Source: Brachyspira sp. CAG:484 (GTDB taxonomy: Bacteria; Cyanobacteriota; Vampirovibrionia; Gastranaerophilales; Gastranaerophilaceae). Taken from it: a DNA stretch of 63,395 nucleotides. Positions 16,864 through 25,589 of this stretch are shown piece after piece. A program made the position numbers and the translations under genes. Each line of letters begins with the position of its first letter. Within the stretch, counting starts at the first letter, position 1. The stretch is taken from NCBI GenBank assembly GCA_000431315.1, contig HF989735.1, positions 1 to 63,395 of the forward strand, given 5' to 3'. Below the pieces are notes generated by a model. It saw only the letters and a program-made list of their open reading frames with translations. It did not search any database and was not told the DNA's origin.

Positions 16864-16869
16864 TATTAT
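16864..16869 (+). promoter_or_regulatory. Putative -10 box of the leaderless XRE gene
   Basis: TATTAT lies 5 bases before the ATG at 16875 with no ribosome site between, so the message is probably leaderless. Confidence 0.4.
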
Positions 16870-16874
16870 AACTG

Positions 16875-17093
16875 ATGAATAAGGAAGAATTGTTAAAAAG
16901 GTTTGGAAAAAACGTTAAAATAGAACGTATTAAGAAAGATCTTACGCAGGAACAGCTTGCAGAGAATATGGACGTAAGCCAGAATTACCTAGCCTGTATA
17001 GAATGCGGAAGACAGAATATGTCTTTGGCTAAAGTGTTAGAGCTTTCTCAGGCACTGGGGATAAATATTGAAAATCTATTAAGATTTTCATAA
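16875..17093 (+). CDS. Small XRE-family helix-turn-helix regulator
   Basis: 72 aa, essentially one Cro/C1-type HTH domain: KIERIKKDLTQEQLAENMDV (helices 1-2) followed by SQNYLACIECGRQNMS (recognition helix and turn). No extra domain, so it is probably a DNA-binding dimer. It is divergent from the phase-variable prepilin whose start is 180 bases away, and the same arrangement recurs at 56733/56807. Regulation of the adjacent prepilin is a reasonable inference but no operator was identified. Confidence 0.9.
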   Translation: MNKEELLKRFGKNVKIERIKKDLTQEQLAENMDVSQNYLACIECGRQNMSLAKVLELSQALGINIENLLRFS

Positions 17094-17097
17094 ACTC

Positions 17098-18408
17098 TTA
17101 GAGAGAAAATCTGGTTTCGTTTTTCTTTACTATTTTTCTGCCGCAGGAATATGTGGCATAAGGCTGTGGATTTTCTTTTATTGCATTATAATCTTTGTCT
17201 TCTTCAATTTTAAAAACATTGAAATCGGCGTCTTTACCTATTTTAATTGAGCCAATTGTGTTCTCCAGTCTTAATATTCTTGCAGGATAGATTGTTAAAT
17301 ATTTAATCAGCTCATCTATTCCAAGTGTATTTTTACTGTCTGCATTAATTGCTTCTTCCAGAAGATTATAATTTTTATCAGGAAGAAAACTCTGCGATGA
17401 AAATCCGAAATTTCCCTTAAAATACTTCAAAACAGTTTCAAAATCCAGCTTTTTATTGCATATCTCAGTACTGTAGTAAGGCTGGTAAATATATTTGACA
17501 CCTGTTACAGCGAGTTCTTCAAGCTCACTTTCTGTAAGATAATTCGCATTTGCCGCAAGCACTTTATTTGTAAGCACCTTTAAATTGTTAAGGTATTCAA
17601 CCGGATTTAATTCCTTGCTGTATGGCGAAATTTTTCTCAATCCCATAAACTTGTGAAGTAAATCAATATCTGAAAAACCATGTTCCAGCCATTCAATTTC
17701 ATCCTGAGATTCAGCAAATCTTGTCATTAACAGCATATTGTGTTTTCTGCAATATTTTGAAAACAGGTTCCACATTTTTTTATGAACACCGGATTCAGAA
17801 TTGAGCATTATTCCAATGTGGGTATGCTCGCCTTTATGCTGTATAAGGTCTTCCACTTTTGCCCGCATATCTTTAAACTGTTTTTTACTTTTTTCAGAAG
17901 TATCTGAAAACACTTCAAAAAACAGATATGTTTTTATAGGCAGTTTATTAATTGTTTCAAAAAACTTAAATTCTTTTGATACCTGGGCAACACAGGTTGT
18001 GCCAGCTTTTATGGCAGTCTGAACTCCGTCGTCAAATGATTTAAGCTTTTCACTCCTGTCAAATGAAAAATACTGCGTTAAGATATTAGCCCATTTTAGA
18101 GAATAATTATCAGCCCTTACTCCTGCAAAATTATAGTTTTTGCTGAAATTTTTGAAAAATCTTTTAAGTTTATTTTTCAAACAATTTGGTTTTGTTTTTC
18201 CTACATTAGTATACTGAAATTGTGTCAAAAGGTCTATAAACCCCGGAGTGATTACTGCATTTCCAAGGTCTTTAACATATTTTGCATCAAAATTTACCTC
18301 ACTGTTCGGGATAAGATTTACAATCTTGCCTTCATCCACAACAAGCGCGGTGTCCTCCAGTATTTTATCTTCTGATGTCAAAATCCATTTTGCTTTATAA
18401 CACTTCAT
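17098..18408 (-). CDS. Amidohydrolase-family protein with degenerate metal site
   Basis: 436 aa. N-terminal beta-sandwich (LVVDEGKIVNLIPNSE), then the strand GNAVITPGFIDLLTQFQY, and a C-terminal IGSIKIGKDADFNVFKIEE that closes the sandwich, all typical of chlorohydrolase/deaminase-like amidohydrolases. The usual HxH after GFID/GLIN is replaced by L-x-Q, so the canonical metal ligands are missing and hydrolase activity is doubtful. The gene has an AGAGGGG site before ATG 18408. Ends 5 bases from the convergent XRE gene. Function unknown. Confidence 0.72.
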   Translation of the reverse strand: MKCYKAKWILTSEDKILEDTALVVDEGKIVNLIPNSEVNFDAKYVKDLGNAVITPGFIDLLTQFQYTNVGKTKPNCLKNKLKRFFKNFSKNYNFAGVRADNYSLKWANILTQYFSFDRSEKLKSFDDGVQTAIKAGTTCVAQVSKEFKFFETINKLPIKTYLFFEVFSDTSEKSKKQFKDMRAKVEDLIQHKGEHTHIGIMLNSESGVHKKMWNLFSKYCRKHNMLLMTRFAESQDEIEWLEHGFSDIDLLHKFMGLRKISPYSKELNPVEYLNNLKVLTNKVLAANANYLTESELEELAVTGVKYIYQPYYSTEICNKKLDFETVLKYFKGNFGFSSQSFLPDKNYNLLEEAINADSKNTLGIDELIKYLTIYPARILRLENTIGSIKIGKDADFNVFKIEEDKDYNAIKENPQPYATYSCGRKIVKKNETRFSL

Positions 18409-18471
18409 AATGTCCCCTCTTTAAACTAATTTTACATTACAGAGCTCTAAAAAGCAAGATGAAAATTGCTT

Positions 18472-19279
18472 CTATCTTTTTACGGCACTTCCCGGAACGT
18501 AATCTACAGCATTGATTTGATCTGCATACAGAATATTCCATAGTCCTCCGTTAGATCCTTTCTCTGCCCCGTTTGGACCTATATATACTCCGAATACATC
18601 TCTTCCGATTTGATTTGGTGGCTTTATTCCGTTAGTATCTACTGTTATGTCAAAACATGCTGTTGCGTTTTTTTCTTCTTTTTGAATATTTCCGTCAGCA
18701 TCTACAATAACATTACCGTTTTCATCAGTTACATTTTGCATAAACTTTCTTTTGCAGGTAGCATATTTCAAAATCTGCAATATGCTTCCGTCAGCAAGAA
18801 CAAATTGAGGTCCCCCATACAAACCATTTTTCTTGTAGTATCCCGCTGTTCCGCTTCCATCGCTATCTCTGGGAGAGGAATACTTGATAGGTTCATCATG
18901 GCATCCTTTTTGTGTACTGCTGCAGCGTTTCATTATTTTAAAATATTTTGCAAGAGTATCAGCCAGTTCATCTGAATCTGCCATCCCTGATGTAATATAT
19001 TCAAAGTTAGTTTCACCATAGTCTGCCTGCATCATTTTTAAAGCATTTGTTATGATTGAAGCAGATTTTTTTGCTCGTGTTATGTACTCTCTATCTTTAT
19101 ATTTACCAATAAGCGTCGGCATTGTCATAGCAGCGACGACACCAATAATACCAAGAGTAATTAAAACTTCCGCTAGCGTGAATGCGGAACGGGATAATCC
19201 CGAAGCGTGAAAAAGCCCGCCGGCGCTATCTAAGCCCCCCCCCCTTCATAGGATTTGAAGCTATAAGTGAGTTTTGCAT
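18472..19279 (-). CDS. Phase-variable type IV pilin-like protein, frame OFF as assembled
   Basis: Start ATG 19279 with AGGAGG 7 bases upstream. The frame reads MQNSLIASNPMKGGGLR then stops at TAG; the pilin part lies one frame away. With 9 (or 12) G instead of 10 the leader joins GLDSAGGLSHASGLF...A|FTLAEVLITLGIIG and a globular domain with VDTNGIKPPNQIGRDVFGV, giving 268 residues for 9 G. The region from the tract through MTMPTLIGK (19102-19234) is 132/133 identical to the prepilin at 34096-34894. Promoter and an upstream ORF are visible. Alternative: genuine inactivation or an assembly miscount of the tract. Confidence 0.85.
19102..19234. repeat. 133-bp leader/pilin N-terminus repeat, copy 1
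   Basis: Matches 34717-34849 at 132 of 133 positions. Here the segment runs smoothly into its own globular domain, so this copy looks like the donor. Confidence 0.9.
19235..19244. repeat. Homopolymer tract C10 (G10 in the coding strand), prepilin switch, OFF
   Basis: Ten C between CTATCTAAG and TTCATAGG. The CTTAGATAG that follows on the coding strand stops both wrong frames immediately. In-frame lengths are multiples of three (9, 12). Confidence 0.92.
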
Positions 19280-19283
19280 AAAT

Positions 19284-19316
19284 TTATCCTCCTTTTTTTC
19301 TTATTAGGTTTTGCAT
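19284..19316 (-). promoter_or_regulatory. Upstream ORF (10 codons) coupled to the phase-variable prepilin
   Basis: ATG 19316 follows AAAGGAGGACAT and encodes MQNLIRKKGG, stopping at 19284, 4 bases before the main ATG. It begins with the same ATGCAAAAC as the main gene and its last codons (GGA GGA) are the main gene's ribosome site. Translational coupling or attenuation is plausible; a relic of leader duplication is the alternative. Confidence 0.5.
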
Positions 19317-19346
19317 ATGTCCTCCTTTTAGATACTTACATTATTT

Positions 19347-19375
19347 ATTATAAACCACAGGAGGACAATATGCAA
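19347..19375 (-). promoter_or_regulatory. Sigma-70-like promoter of the prepilin at 19279
   Basis: On the minus strand TTGCAT (19370-19375), a 17-base spacer, then TATAAT (19347-19352). The transcript would include the upstream ORF. Confidence 0.6.
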
Positions 19376-19379
19376 GTCA

Positions 19380-20528
19380 TTACATATTTTGCGGGTCAAA
19401 ACGTTTATCAAGCTCAAAAAGTGCATCTGCTGTATAAGCATCTACTTTATGGAATTCTTTTTCGCCTTTCATTTTTACCATTATAGGGAATGGGTCAAAT
19501 CCGCCGTCTTTGTAAATTCCATGCTGGAAACCGTCTTTTTCCAAATCCTGCTTTGCAACACCTACAATGCTGCCATTTTCGTAAGCGAAATTGTATCTGG
19601 TAACTCTCGGAGTTTCATAATATTCGTCTAAAAGGTCATCATAAACATTAGTTTCGTATACTTTGTCATTATGATAAAATTTTTGATATGTGCGTCCTTT
19701 ACCTTCTTCAATTATAGCATACTTAAGCTTTTCAACACCTTCAAAAGGCTTGGTATCTCCTAAGCCAGGCAGCAGAAATGGTTTTGTTTCAACTCTGCCT
19801 TCTTTATATGGTGCTAATATTTCAGGAGTAACTTTTATACGGCGCTCAACCGGTGGTTCTTGTGGTGGAGTATTATTTTTACTATTCTCAGTTTTGCCGG
19901 AATCTGTTGCAGCATCTGAAGAGTTTGTATTTTCGGGAGCTTTAACCTCTTCAGTTTTACTGGTTTGTTGTTCCGGTGTATCTGTATTTTTTGAATGTAA
20001 TTCTTTATCATTCTCGGAATTCACGCTGTTATTGTTTTGTTGTTCTTCTGTGTTACTGTTTTTCGCCGCAGATTGTTCAGTTGTTTCTTTATTCTTTGGC
20101 GATTCTGCTACTGTTTCAGTTTTAGGCTTTTCCTGTGAACCATTAGCTGATGCTACCTGCTCTTCCTGTGCAGGTTTTGCATCCGGAACACTTCCCTCCG
20201 TACTTTTCGGCGCTGCTGCATCTTCTGTTTTTTTAGGTTTAATAATTTTTTCAGGTTCTTCTGCCGCTCCAGGTTTTAAATCCGGACCTGAATTAGGTCT
20301 GGGCTTTAATTTGCCCTTAACACTTTCAGCTGTATCTTCTACTACCGCGCCTGAAGGTTTTTTACCTTTCCTGATAATTGCATAAGTCGCAAGACCTATT
20401 GCAGCAAGTCCTGCCAGACCGTATCCTATTTGTTTAGCTGTAATTTTATGTTCTTTTTTCTCTGAAGGCTTATTGTTTTCAGCAAAAGCCGGTTTATAAT
20501 TGTAAGATTGTATTGCGTTAATTCTCAT
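19380..20528 (-). CDS. Hypothetical protein with one membrane segment and a low-complexity linker
   Basis: 382 aa. The N-terminus MRINAIQSYNYKPAFAEN is followed by a hydrophobic segment (about 33-50, YGLAGLAAIGLATYAI), a roughly 160-residue linker rich in Pro, Glu, Lys, Asn and Thr (about 60-230), and a folded-looking C-terminal part (PEILAPYKEGRVETKPFLL onward) with many Tyr/Asp/Lys. Not recognised. The short N-terminus before the membrane segment resembles those of other hypothetical proteins here (23152, 35298, 37012), with an xPxF pattern. SD site GGAGG before ATG 20528. A membrane-anchored or surface protein is inference. Confidence 0.8.
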   Translation of the reverse strand: MRINAIQSYNYKPAFAENNKPSEKKEHKITAKQIGYGLAGLAAIGLATYAIIRKGKKPSGAVVEDTAESVKGKLKPRPNSGPDLKPGAAEEPEKIIKPKKTEDAAAPKSTEGSVPDAKPAQEEQVASANGSQEKPKTETVAESPKNKETTEQSAAKNSNTEEQQNNNSVNSENDKELHSKNTDTPEQQTSKTEEVKAPENTNSSDAATDSGKTENSKNNTPPQEPPVERRIKVTPEILAPYKEGRVETKPFLLPGLGDTKPFEGVEKLKYAIIEEGKGRTYQKFYHNDKVYETNVYDDLLDEYYETPRVTRYNFAYENGSIVGVAKQDLEKDGFQHGIYKDGGFDPFPIMVKMKGEKEFHKVDAYTADALFELDKRFDPQNM

Positions 20529-20583
20529 TTTTTATTCCTTAATCCTCCAAGCATAAAAAACATGAACAAAAAAAATTTTGCTA

Positions 20584-21867
20584 TTAACCGTAAAATTCAT
20601 CTGCATAATATGCAAATTCCAGATGCCCGACAATAATTGTATCGCCATCTTTTACGCCCATAGATTTCAGTTTGTCGAAAACCCCCATTCCGGTTAATAT
20701 GTTCTGGAAGCGGATAACCTGTTCAACGTTTCTTGCATCTGTAACCTGTGCAAGCCTTGATATTTTTCCGCCCATTATGATATACGTATCTTTTGAAACT
20801 TTACTGATTTCAAAGGCACTGTCATCGTTGTTATACGCATCCAGGTCTTCTTCTACAACAATATCAGATACCGGCTTTTCAATTTCGTCGACTTTTTGTG
20901 ACATAAAATTTAGTAACTTATCAATATTTTCACCGGTTACAGCCGAGATTAAAAATACGTCACCGGATTTCTTTTTAAACTGGTCAAAAAGCTGATTTTT
21001 TCTTTCCTCATCAATTGCATCAATTTTATTTAACGCAATAATTTGATATAACGCTCCCAGCTTTTCTGAGTGTTTTTCAAGTTCAAGATTAATCTTATCA
21101 TAATTATCCATCGGATTTTCCGCAGTTGTATCAATTATATGAACAAGGAAACGGCATCTTTCTACATGACGCAGAAAGTCGTGTCCGAGCCCGACCCCTT
21201 CCGATGCACCTTCAATCAGCCCGGGAATATCTGCAACAACATACCCGTCGCCGGAAGGTTTCCGGACAACCCCGAGGTTTGGAATAAGTGTTGTGAATGG
21301 ATAATCAGCAATTTTAGGTTTTGCAGAGCTGATTCTGCTTATGAATGTTGACTTGCCGGCATTTGGCATTCCCAGAAGCCCTACATCCGCTATCAGTTTG
21401 AGTTCAAGAGATAATTCTCTTTCTATCGGCGGCTCCCCCGGTTCACAGAACTGTGGAGCTCTTTTTTGAGCAGTCGCAAATCTTGCATTGCCTCTGCCGC
21501 CTCTTCCTCCTTGTGCAACAAGAACTTTTTGCTCATGGTGTACCAGATCCGCAATAATATTGCCAGTCTTTAAATCTTTTACAACTGTACCAACAGGAAC
21601 TTTTATATATAAATCTTTTGCGCACTTGCCATGACAGTTTTTTATTCCGCCGTTTTCACCGCTTTCTGCTTTGAATACGGATTTATATTTAAAATCCATA
21701 AGAGTTGACATATTTTCATCGGCTATCAGATAAACATCTCCGCCTTTGCCGCCGTCACCTCCTGCCGGACCTCCTTTGTCAACATATTTTTCTCTGCGCC
21801 AGGCTACCATTCCGTTACCGCCCCGGCCGGATACAATTCTAATTCTTGTTTTATCTAAAAATTGCAT
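20584..21867 (-). CDS. obgE: GTPase Obg/CgtA
   Basis: 427 aa. The glycine-rich Obg domain fills residues 1-158 (GRGGNGMVAWRREKYVDKGG), the G domain follows with G1 GMPNAGKS (166-173), G3 DIPGLIEGA and G4 NKID, and a C-terminal OCT domain occupies about 350-427. Obg binds the 50S subunit and links ribosome assembly to stress. AAGGGATA precedes ATG 21867. Divergent from tsaD. Confidence 0.97.
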   Translation of the reverse strand: MQFLDKTRIRIVSGRGGNGMVAWRREKYVDKGGPAGGDGGKGGDVYLIADENMSTLMDFKYKSVFKAESGENGGIKNCHGKCAKDLYIKVPVGTVVKDLKTGNIIADLVHHEQKVLVAQGGRGGRGNARFATAQKRAPQFCEPGEPPIERELSLELKLIADVGLLGMPNAGKSTFISRISSAKPKIADYPFTTLIPNLGVVRKPSGDGYVVADIPGLIEGASEGVGLGHDFLRHVERCRFLVHIIDTTAENPMDNYDKINLELEKHSEKLGALYQIIALNKIDAIDEERKNQLFDQFKKKSGDVFLISAVTGENIDKLLNFMSQKVDEIEKPVSDIVVEEDLDAYNNDDSAFEISKVSKDTYIIMGGKISRLAQVTDARNVEQVIRFQNILTGMGVFDKLKSMGVKDGDTIIVGHLEFAYYADEFYG

Positions 21868-21974
21868 TTTTTATATCCCTTATACATTCAGGTACCGCAG
21901 TCTTAAAACGGTTTAAATCCGCCAATTTGAGCGTTTCCCTTTTTTGATGCCGCTAAAAATTTTTTTATTTGTAT

Positions 21975-21980
21975 TATAAT
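21975..21980 (+). promoter_or_regulatory. -10 box of a probable leaderless tsaD transcript
   Basis: TATAAT ends 6 bases before the ATG at 21987, with no ribosome site between them, so transcription should begin at or next to the start codon. Confidence 0.5.
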
Positions 21981-21986
21981 AATACT

Positions 21987-23063
21987 ATGAAAATGATAAA
22001 AGAAAAATTATTTACCAAAACCGCTGTTGAGATTGGTCCGGACAGCGGGTATGACAATTATATAATGGCTATTGAATCAAGCTGTGATGAAACAGCCTGC
22101 GCTATCGTAAAGAATGGGCGTGAAGTGGTTGCAAATGTTGTTGCATCCCAAATAAAAACTCATGAAAAGTTTGGCGGAGTAATTCCTGAAATAGCTGCAC
22201 GCGAACATCTTGATTCCATTAATATAGTAATAGAAGAGGCTTTTGAACAGGCAAAGAAAAATGCCGGAATTGAGCCCGATGATATTACTGCTTTTGCAGG
22301 AACCGTTGGGCCGGGACTTGTAGGGTGCCTGCTTGTCGGGTTAAATGCTGCCAAAACTCTTGCGCTTGTGTATGATAAGCCTTTTATCGGAGTTAATCAT
22401 CTTAATGCTCATCTTTGCGGCAATTATATTGATACAGAATTAAAACCTCCTTTTATGGCATTGCTTGTAAGCGGAGGGCATACTCAGATTATTGATGTTA
22501 AATCCTATTCCGAACAGCATATTCTTGGAGAAACTATTGATGATGCTGTAGGCGAGGCTTATGATAAAGTTGCAAGACTTATCGGGCTTCCTTATCCTGG
22601 TGGTCCAAGGCTGGACAAACTTGCACAGGAAGGTAACAGCAAAGCCTTTCAACTTCCGCAGGCAAAAGTTGACGGTTATAATTTCAGTTTCAGCGGTTTA
22701 AAAACAGCTGTGTTGAGATTAGTGAAGGAGCTTAAGCAAAAATATAATACAGAAGAACTTCCTGAAAATGTTGTAAAAGATGTATGTGCAAGTTTTCAGG
22801 AATGCGTGTCAGCCGCTCTTTTGAAGAAACTTAAGCGCGCTGCCGGGGAAAACGGATATAAGCAGGTTGTTATTGCCGGCGGTGTAGCTGCAAATTCTGA
22901 AATCAGAAGGAAGATTTTTAATCTCGAAAACGAAGGCTACAAAGTTTATGCACCACCGATGAAGTACTGTACTGACAATGCTGCAATGGTTGCTTCATGT
23001 GCCTATTTCAATACAAATACTTTTGATGATATTAATGTAGAAGTATTTTCAAGAGTTAAATGA
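21987..23063 (+). CDS. tsaD: tRNA N6-adenosine threonylcarbamoyltransferase TsaD
   Basis: 358 aa from ATG 21987. The ASKHA phosphate loop MAIESSCDETACAIV sits at about residue 42, and metal-binding histidines occur in NHLNAHLCGNYI. SGGHTQI and AGGVAANSEIR complete the family pattern. TsaD transfers threonylcarbamoyl to A37 of ANN-decoding tRNAs with TsaB/TsaE. There is about 40 residues of extra N-terminus before the conserved core; an internal ATG at the core (MAIESS) is an alternative start but lacks a good ribosome site. Confidence 0.95.
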   Translation: MKMIKEKLFTKTAVEIGPDSGYDNYIMAIESSCDETACAIVKNGREVVANVVASQIKTHEKFGGVIPEIAAREHLDSINIVIEEAFEQAKKNAGIEPDDITAFAGTVGPGLVGCLLVGLNAAKTLALVYDKPFIGVNHLNAHLCGNYIDTELKPPFMALLVSGGHTQIIDVKSYSEQHILGETIDDAVGEAYDKVARLIGLPYPGGPRLDKLAQEGNSKAFQLPQAKVDGYNFSFSGLKTAVLRLVKELKQKYNTEELPENVVKDVCASFQECVSAALLKKLKRAAGENGYKQVVIAGGVAANSEIRRKIFNLENEGYKVYAPPMKYCTDNAAMVASCAYFNTNTFDDINVEVFSRVK

Positions 23064-23151
23064 ATTTTTAACAAAAGTTAATATTTCATATTTTTTGTGC
23101 AATTTTTATTTTTCATAAACCTTACTAAGAATAAAATATAAGGTTTACAGT

Positions 23152-24537
23152 GTGCAGATAAATAGCTTTGATAACAGAAAATATGAATATTCACGCCCAT
23201 CGTTTGAGGGCTTGACAAAACTTATGAGTAAGCGGATTTCAACTAACCCTGAATATCTTGAGCACTTAAGTCAGGTTTATACGCGGGAACAGGGTAGTGT
23301 AGGTAATTTGCCTAAGGATTTATTTGAGCTTTTCCGTTCCAGATCAAGAGAAGCTAATGCCGAAAATATAAAAAAAGTTAAAGATGCACTTAATGATGCA
23401 AATATGCTTTTAGCCGGGATTGAGGAGCTGAAAATTCGTATAGGCAAAGAGATGAAGCCAAACAGCTTAATTAATCAGTTTCTGCCTAAGATAGCCAAAA
23501 TTAATATCCAGCCTGAGAGAATTCCAAGAATTATCACTGAAATGAGGAAGCGCTTTACGCCGGACAAGGAAGTCTTATCTGTATTCACAACTAAAGCCGG
23601 AGCACTTCTCGAAAACAGATTTAAAGAAATTGGACTTCTAAAGCAGACTGACAGAGTTCAACTAACATATATTGACCAGGGAAAATACAAGAATACCTTT
23701 AAAATGCGTCTACTTGACGAAAATGATAAAGATATTATTCATCCTAAAGTTATTCTAAGTTTTAAATCTCCAAGATCTGCTATGGAACAAATTAATGTTC
23801 TTTTAGGGATGATGAAAAAATACTTCCAAACAATTAAGCCAAAGGAATATCTCAGTGTCGTAACTAATGTGCTTGACCACGCATCTTCTAAGGTTGTACC
23901 TCCAAAAGAGAAAGACTTATATAAAAAATCACTTCTTGAAATCTACAGTAAAATGAAGATGAAAAATGAAGAAGAAAAGTTTATGGATCTAATCAAGCGC
24001 ACAATGTATGACGAGATTAAATATAACGGAATAGGTCCTGAAAGCAATCTTACACAGTTTATCAAGCGCTCTGCGGGACATCCTATGACTGCATCGGATT
24101 ATATTGATGTGTTTTACCTTAACACTCTGAATAATGTCGGATTGTCAGAATTTTCTGATAAAGCTCTGCCTGCTGTAAGAAGAAAAATTAACCTTCATAA
24201 ATACGGTTTATTCCATGATGATTTAATTATGAATAAAAATAATATGGTCGAAGACCGCGTAATTGATTACGGCGGGATTAAACCGTTGAGAGGGATGGAA
24301 GAGCTTTCGCAAAACGGAATTGCACGCAGATATTATCATAAAATCTCGCAAATCCAGATGAAAGATGAAGTGAAAACCCAGCTTAAACGTGTTGAATACT
24401 GGAATAATCTTTACAATTCTGCGGTTAAGGCTGAAATTCCAAATCACAAGGATATATTGCTTGCTCTTGAAAAGAGCCGTTCTTTAATTAAACCTGAATA
24501 CTGGCATCTGCTCTCAGATGTTAAGGCATCTTTGTAA
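23152..24537 (+). CDS. Hypothetical protein with possible divergent kinase-like fold
   Basis: 461 aa from a GTG at 23152. Not recognised as a known family. Features suggestive of a protein-kinase-like fold: a loop GKYKNTFKMRLLD (177-189) followed by a strand ending in K205 (VILSFK), and a later HDDLIMN block (355-361) followed by DYGG (372-375), resembling a catalytic HxD...N loop and a DFG. The N-terminus MQINSFDNRKYEYSRPSFEG ends in an FxG pattern shared with neighbours. No signal peptide or membrane segment is evident. Kinase activity is speculative; it may be a pseudokinase or a chance resemblance. Confidence 0.8.
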   Translation: MQINSFDNRKYEYSRPSFEGLTKLMSKRISTNPEYLEHLSQVYTREQGSVGNLPKDLFELFRSRSREANAENIKKVKDALNDANMLLAGIEELKIRIGKEMKPNSLINQFLPKIAKINIQPERIPRIITEMRKRFTPDKEVLSVFTTKAGALLENRFKEIGLLKQTDRVQLTYIDQGKYKNTFKMRLLDENDKDIIHPKVILSFKSPRSAMEQINVLLGMMKKYFQTIKPKEYLSVVTNVLDHASSKVVPPKEKDLYKKSLLEIYSKMKMKNEEEKFMDLIKRTMYDEIKYNGIGPESNLTQFIKRSAGHPMTASDYIDVFYLNTLNNVGLSEFSDKALPAVRRKINLHKYGLFHDDLIMNKNNMVEDRVIDYGGIKPLRGMEELSQNGIARRYYHKISQIQMKDEVKTQLKRVEYWNNLYNSAVKAEIPNHKDILLALEKSRSLIKPEYWHLLSDVKASL

Positions 24538-25491
24538 GCTTGCAGTGTTAACCTTATTTAAAATAAAGTCAGTGATTTCTTTTTCAAGTTCGCAGCCAAA
24601 ATGAGCATTAATTTCTTTTATGAAATAGCAAGGGCTTGTCACATTAATCTCTATAATCTGTCCGTCAATTACATCAAGTCCTGCCATACAAATTCCCATT
24701 TTATTTAATTCTTCTGCTACAAGCTGGAATTTAGCTTTTTCTATGTCGCTTAATTCTGCTTTTATAATATTTGCATCACAGTGTTCATTGAATTTGAAAT
24801 CATCATTAGAAGGAAGCTTCTGTACACAATAGTCAAGAACTTTATCCCCGAGGAATAAAACCCGTTTGTCGCCGTATTTAGCTTTTTCAATATATTTTTG
24901 CACCATAACAAGTGTAGACTGGTTATTTGTCATTGAATTGATTATTACAGCAGTATTCCTATCACCTTTTTTAAGGCACATTACTCCTGCCCCAAAGCAC
25001 CTGTTGAGAGGTTTTAAAACTATTTCTTCATGTTTATCGAGAAATTCCATAATGTCCGATTTTGATGATGTAACGATATTTTCCGGCATAAATTCAAGGA
25101 ATTTTACTGCGTGAAGTTTTTCGTTAAAGTCCCTTATCGAACGCGGCTCATTCAGAACCATAGTTTTATTTCTGTCTACAAAATCAAATATGTATGTTGA
25201 ATTAATATAGTCCATATCAACAGGCGGATCCTGCCTGAACATTACAAGATGAAATTCTTCTATTTTTTTGTGAATATCCTGTTTATCATAAAATATGTTT
25301 CCGCTTTTTTCGTAAGCTTCATAGCAGTGAGTATAAGCCTCAGCATCTATAAGACTCAGCTTATCAATGGTTGTAATAAAAACTTTGTTATTCTCATTAA
25401 GCATCTCTCTGATTAACCAGAAGTTTGTCACAAGATTATTAAACTCAAAATACTTGAGTTCTATTCTGTCAATAATAAATAAGATATTCAT
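24514..25491 (-). CDS. gshB: Glutathione synthetase-like ATP-grasp ligase
   Basis: 325 aa. FRQDPPVDMDYINSTYIFD and LNEPRSIRDFNEKL match the N-terminal domain of prokaryotic GshB. The ATP-grasp part follows (EIVLKPLNRCFGAGV) and the C-terminal AGLDVIDGQIIEINVTSPC supplies metal-binding residues. GshB joins gamma-glutamylcysteine and glycine using ATP. No gshA is in the window, so related peptide ligase activity remains possible. AGAGGG site before ATG 25491; its end overlaps the convergent gene at 24537 by 24 bases. Confidence 0.85.
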   Translation of the reverse strand: MNILFIIDRIELKYFEFNNLVTNFWLIREMLNENNKVFITTIDKLSLIDAEAYTHCYEAYEKSGNIFYDKQDIHKKIEEFHLVMFRQDPPVDMDYINSTYIFDFVDRNKTMVLNEPRSIRDFNEKLHAVKFLEFMPENIVTSSKSDIMEFLDKHEEIVLKPLNRCFGAGVMCLKKGDRNTAVIINSMTNNQSTLVMVQKYIEKAKYGDKRVLFLGDKVLDYCVQKLPSNDDFKFNEHCDANIIKAELSDIEKAKFQLVAEELNKMGICMAGLDVIDGQIIEINVTSPCYFIKEINAHFGCELEKEITDFILNKVNTASLQRCLNI

Positions 25492-25508
25492 AAAATCCCT
25501 CTTTTCAA

Positions 25509-25562
25509 AAAAATATTACCACCAATGATTTTTAATGACAATCTTAGAGGCGGTAATATTTT
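25509..25562 (-). terminator. Probable terminator of the metallo-hydrolase gene
   Basis: AATATTACC(A)CC (about 25512-25523) pairs with GG(C)GGTAATATT (about 25549-25560) apart from one mismatch, across a 25-base loop. On the minus strand it is followed by a T-run, fitting termination of the gene ending at 25590. Confidence 0.5.
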
Positions 25563-25589
25563 AATATTTATGGATTATAAATAGACGGA

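Noticed and set aside
19690..20385. Long plus-strand open frame opposite the low-complexity protein
   Set aside because: It is antisense to the repetitive Pro/Glu/Lys linker of the gene at 19380-20528, has Ser/Val/Phe-biased composition and no ribosome site.
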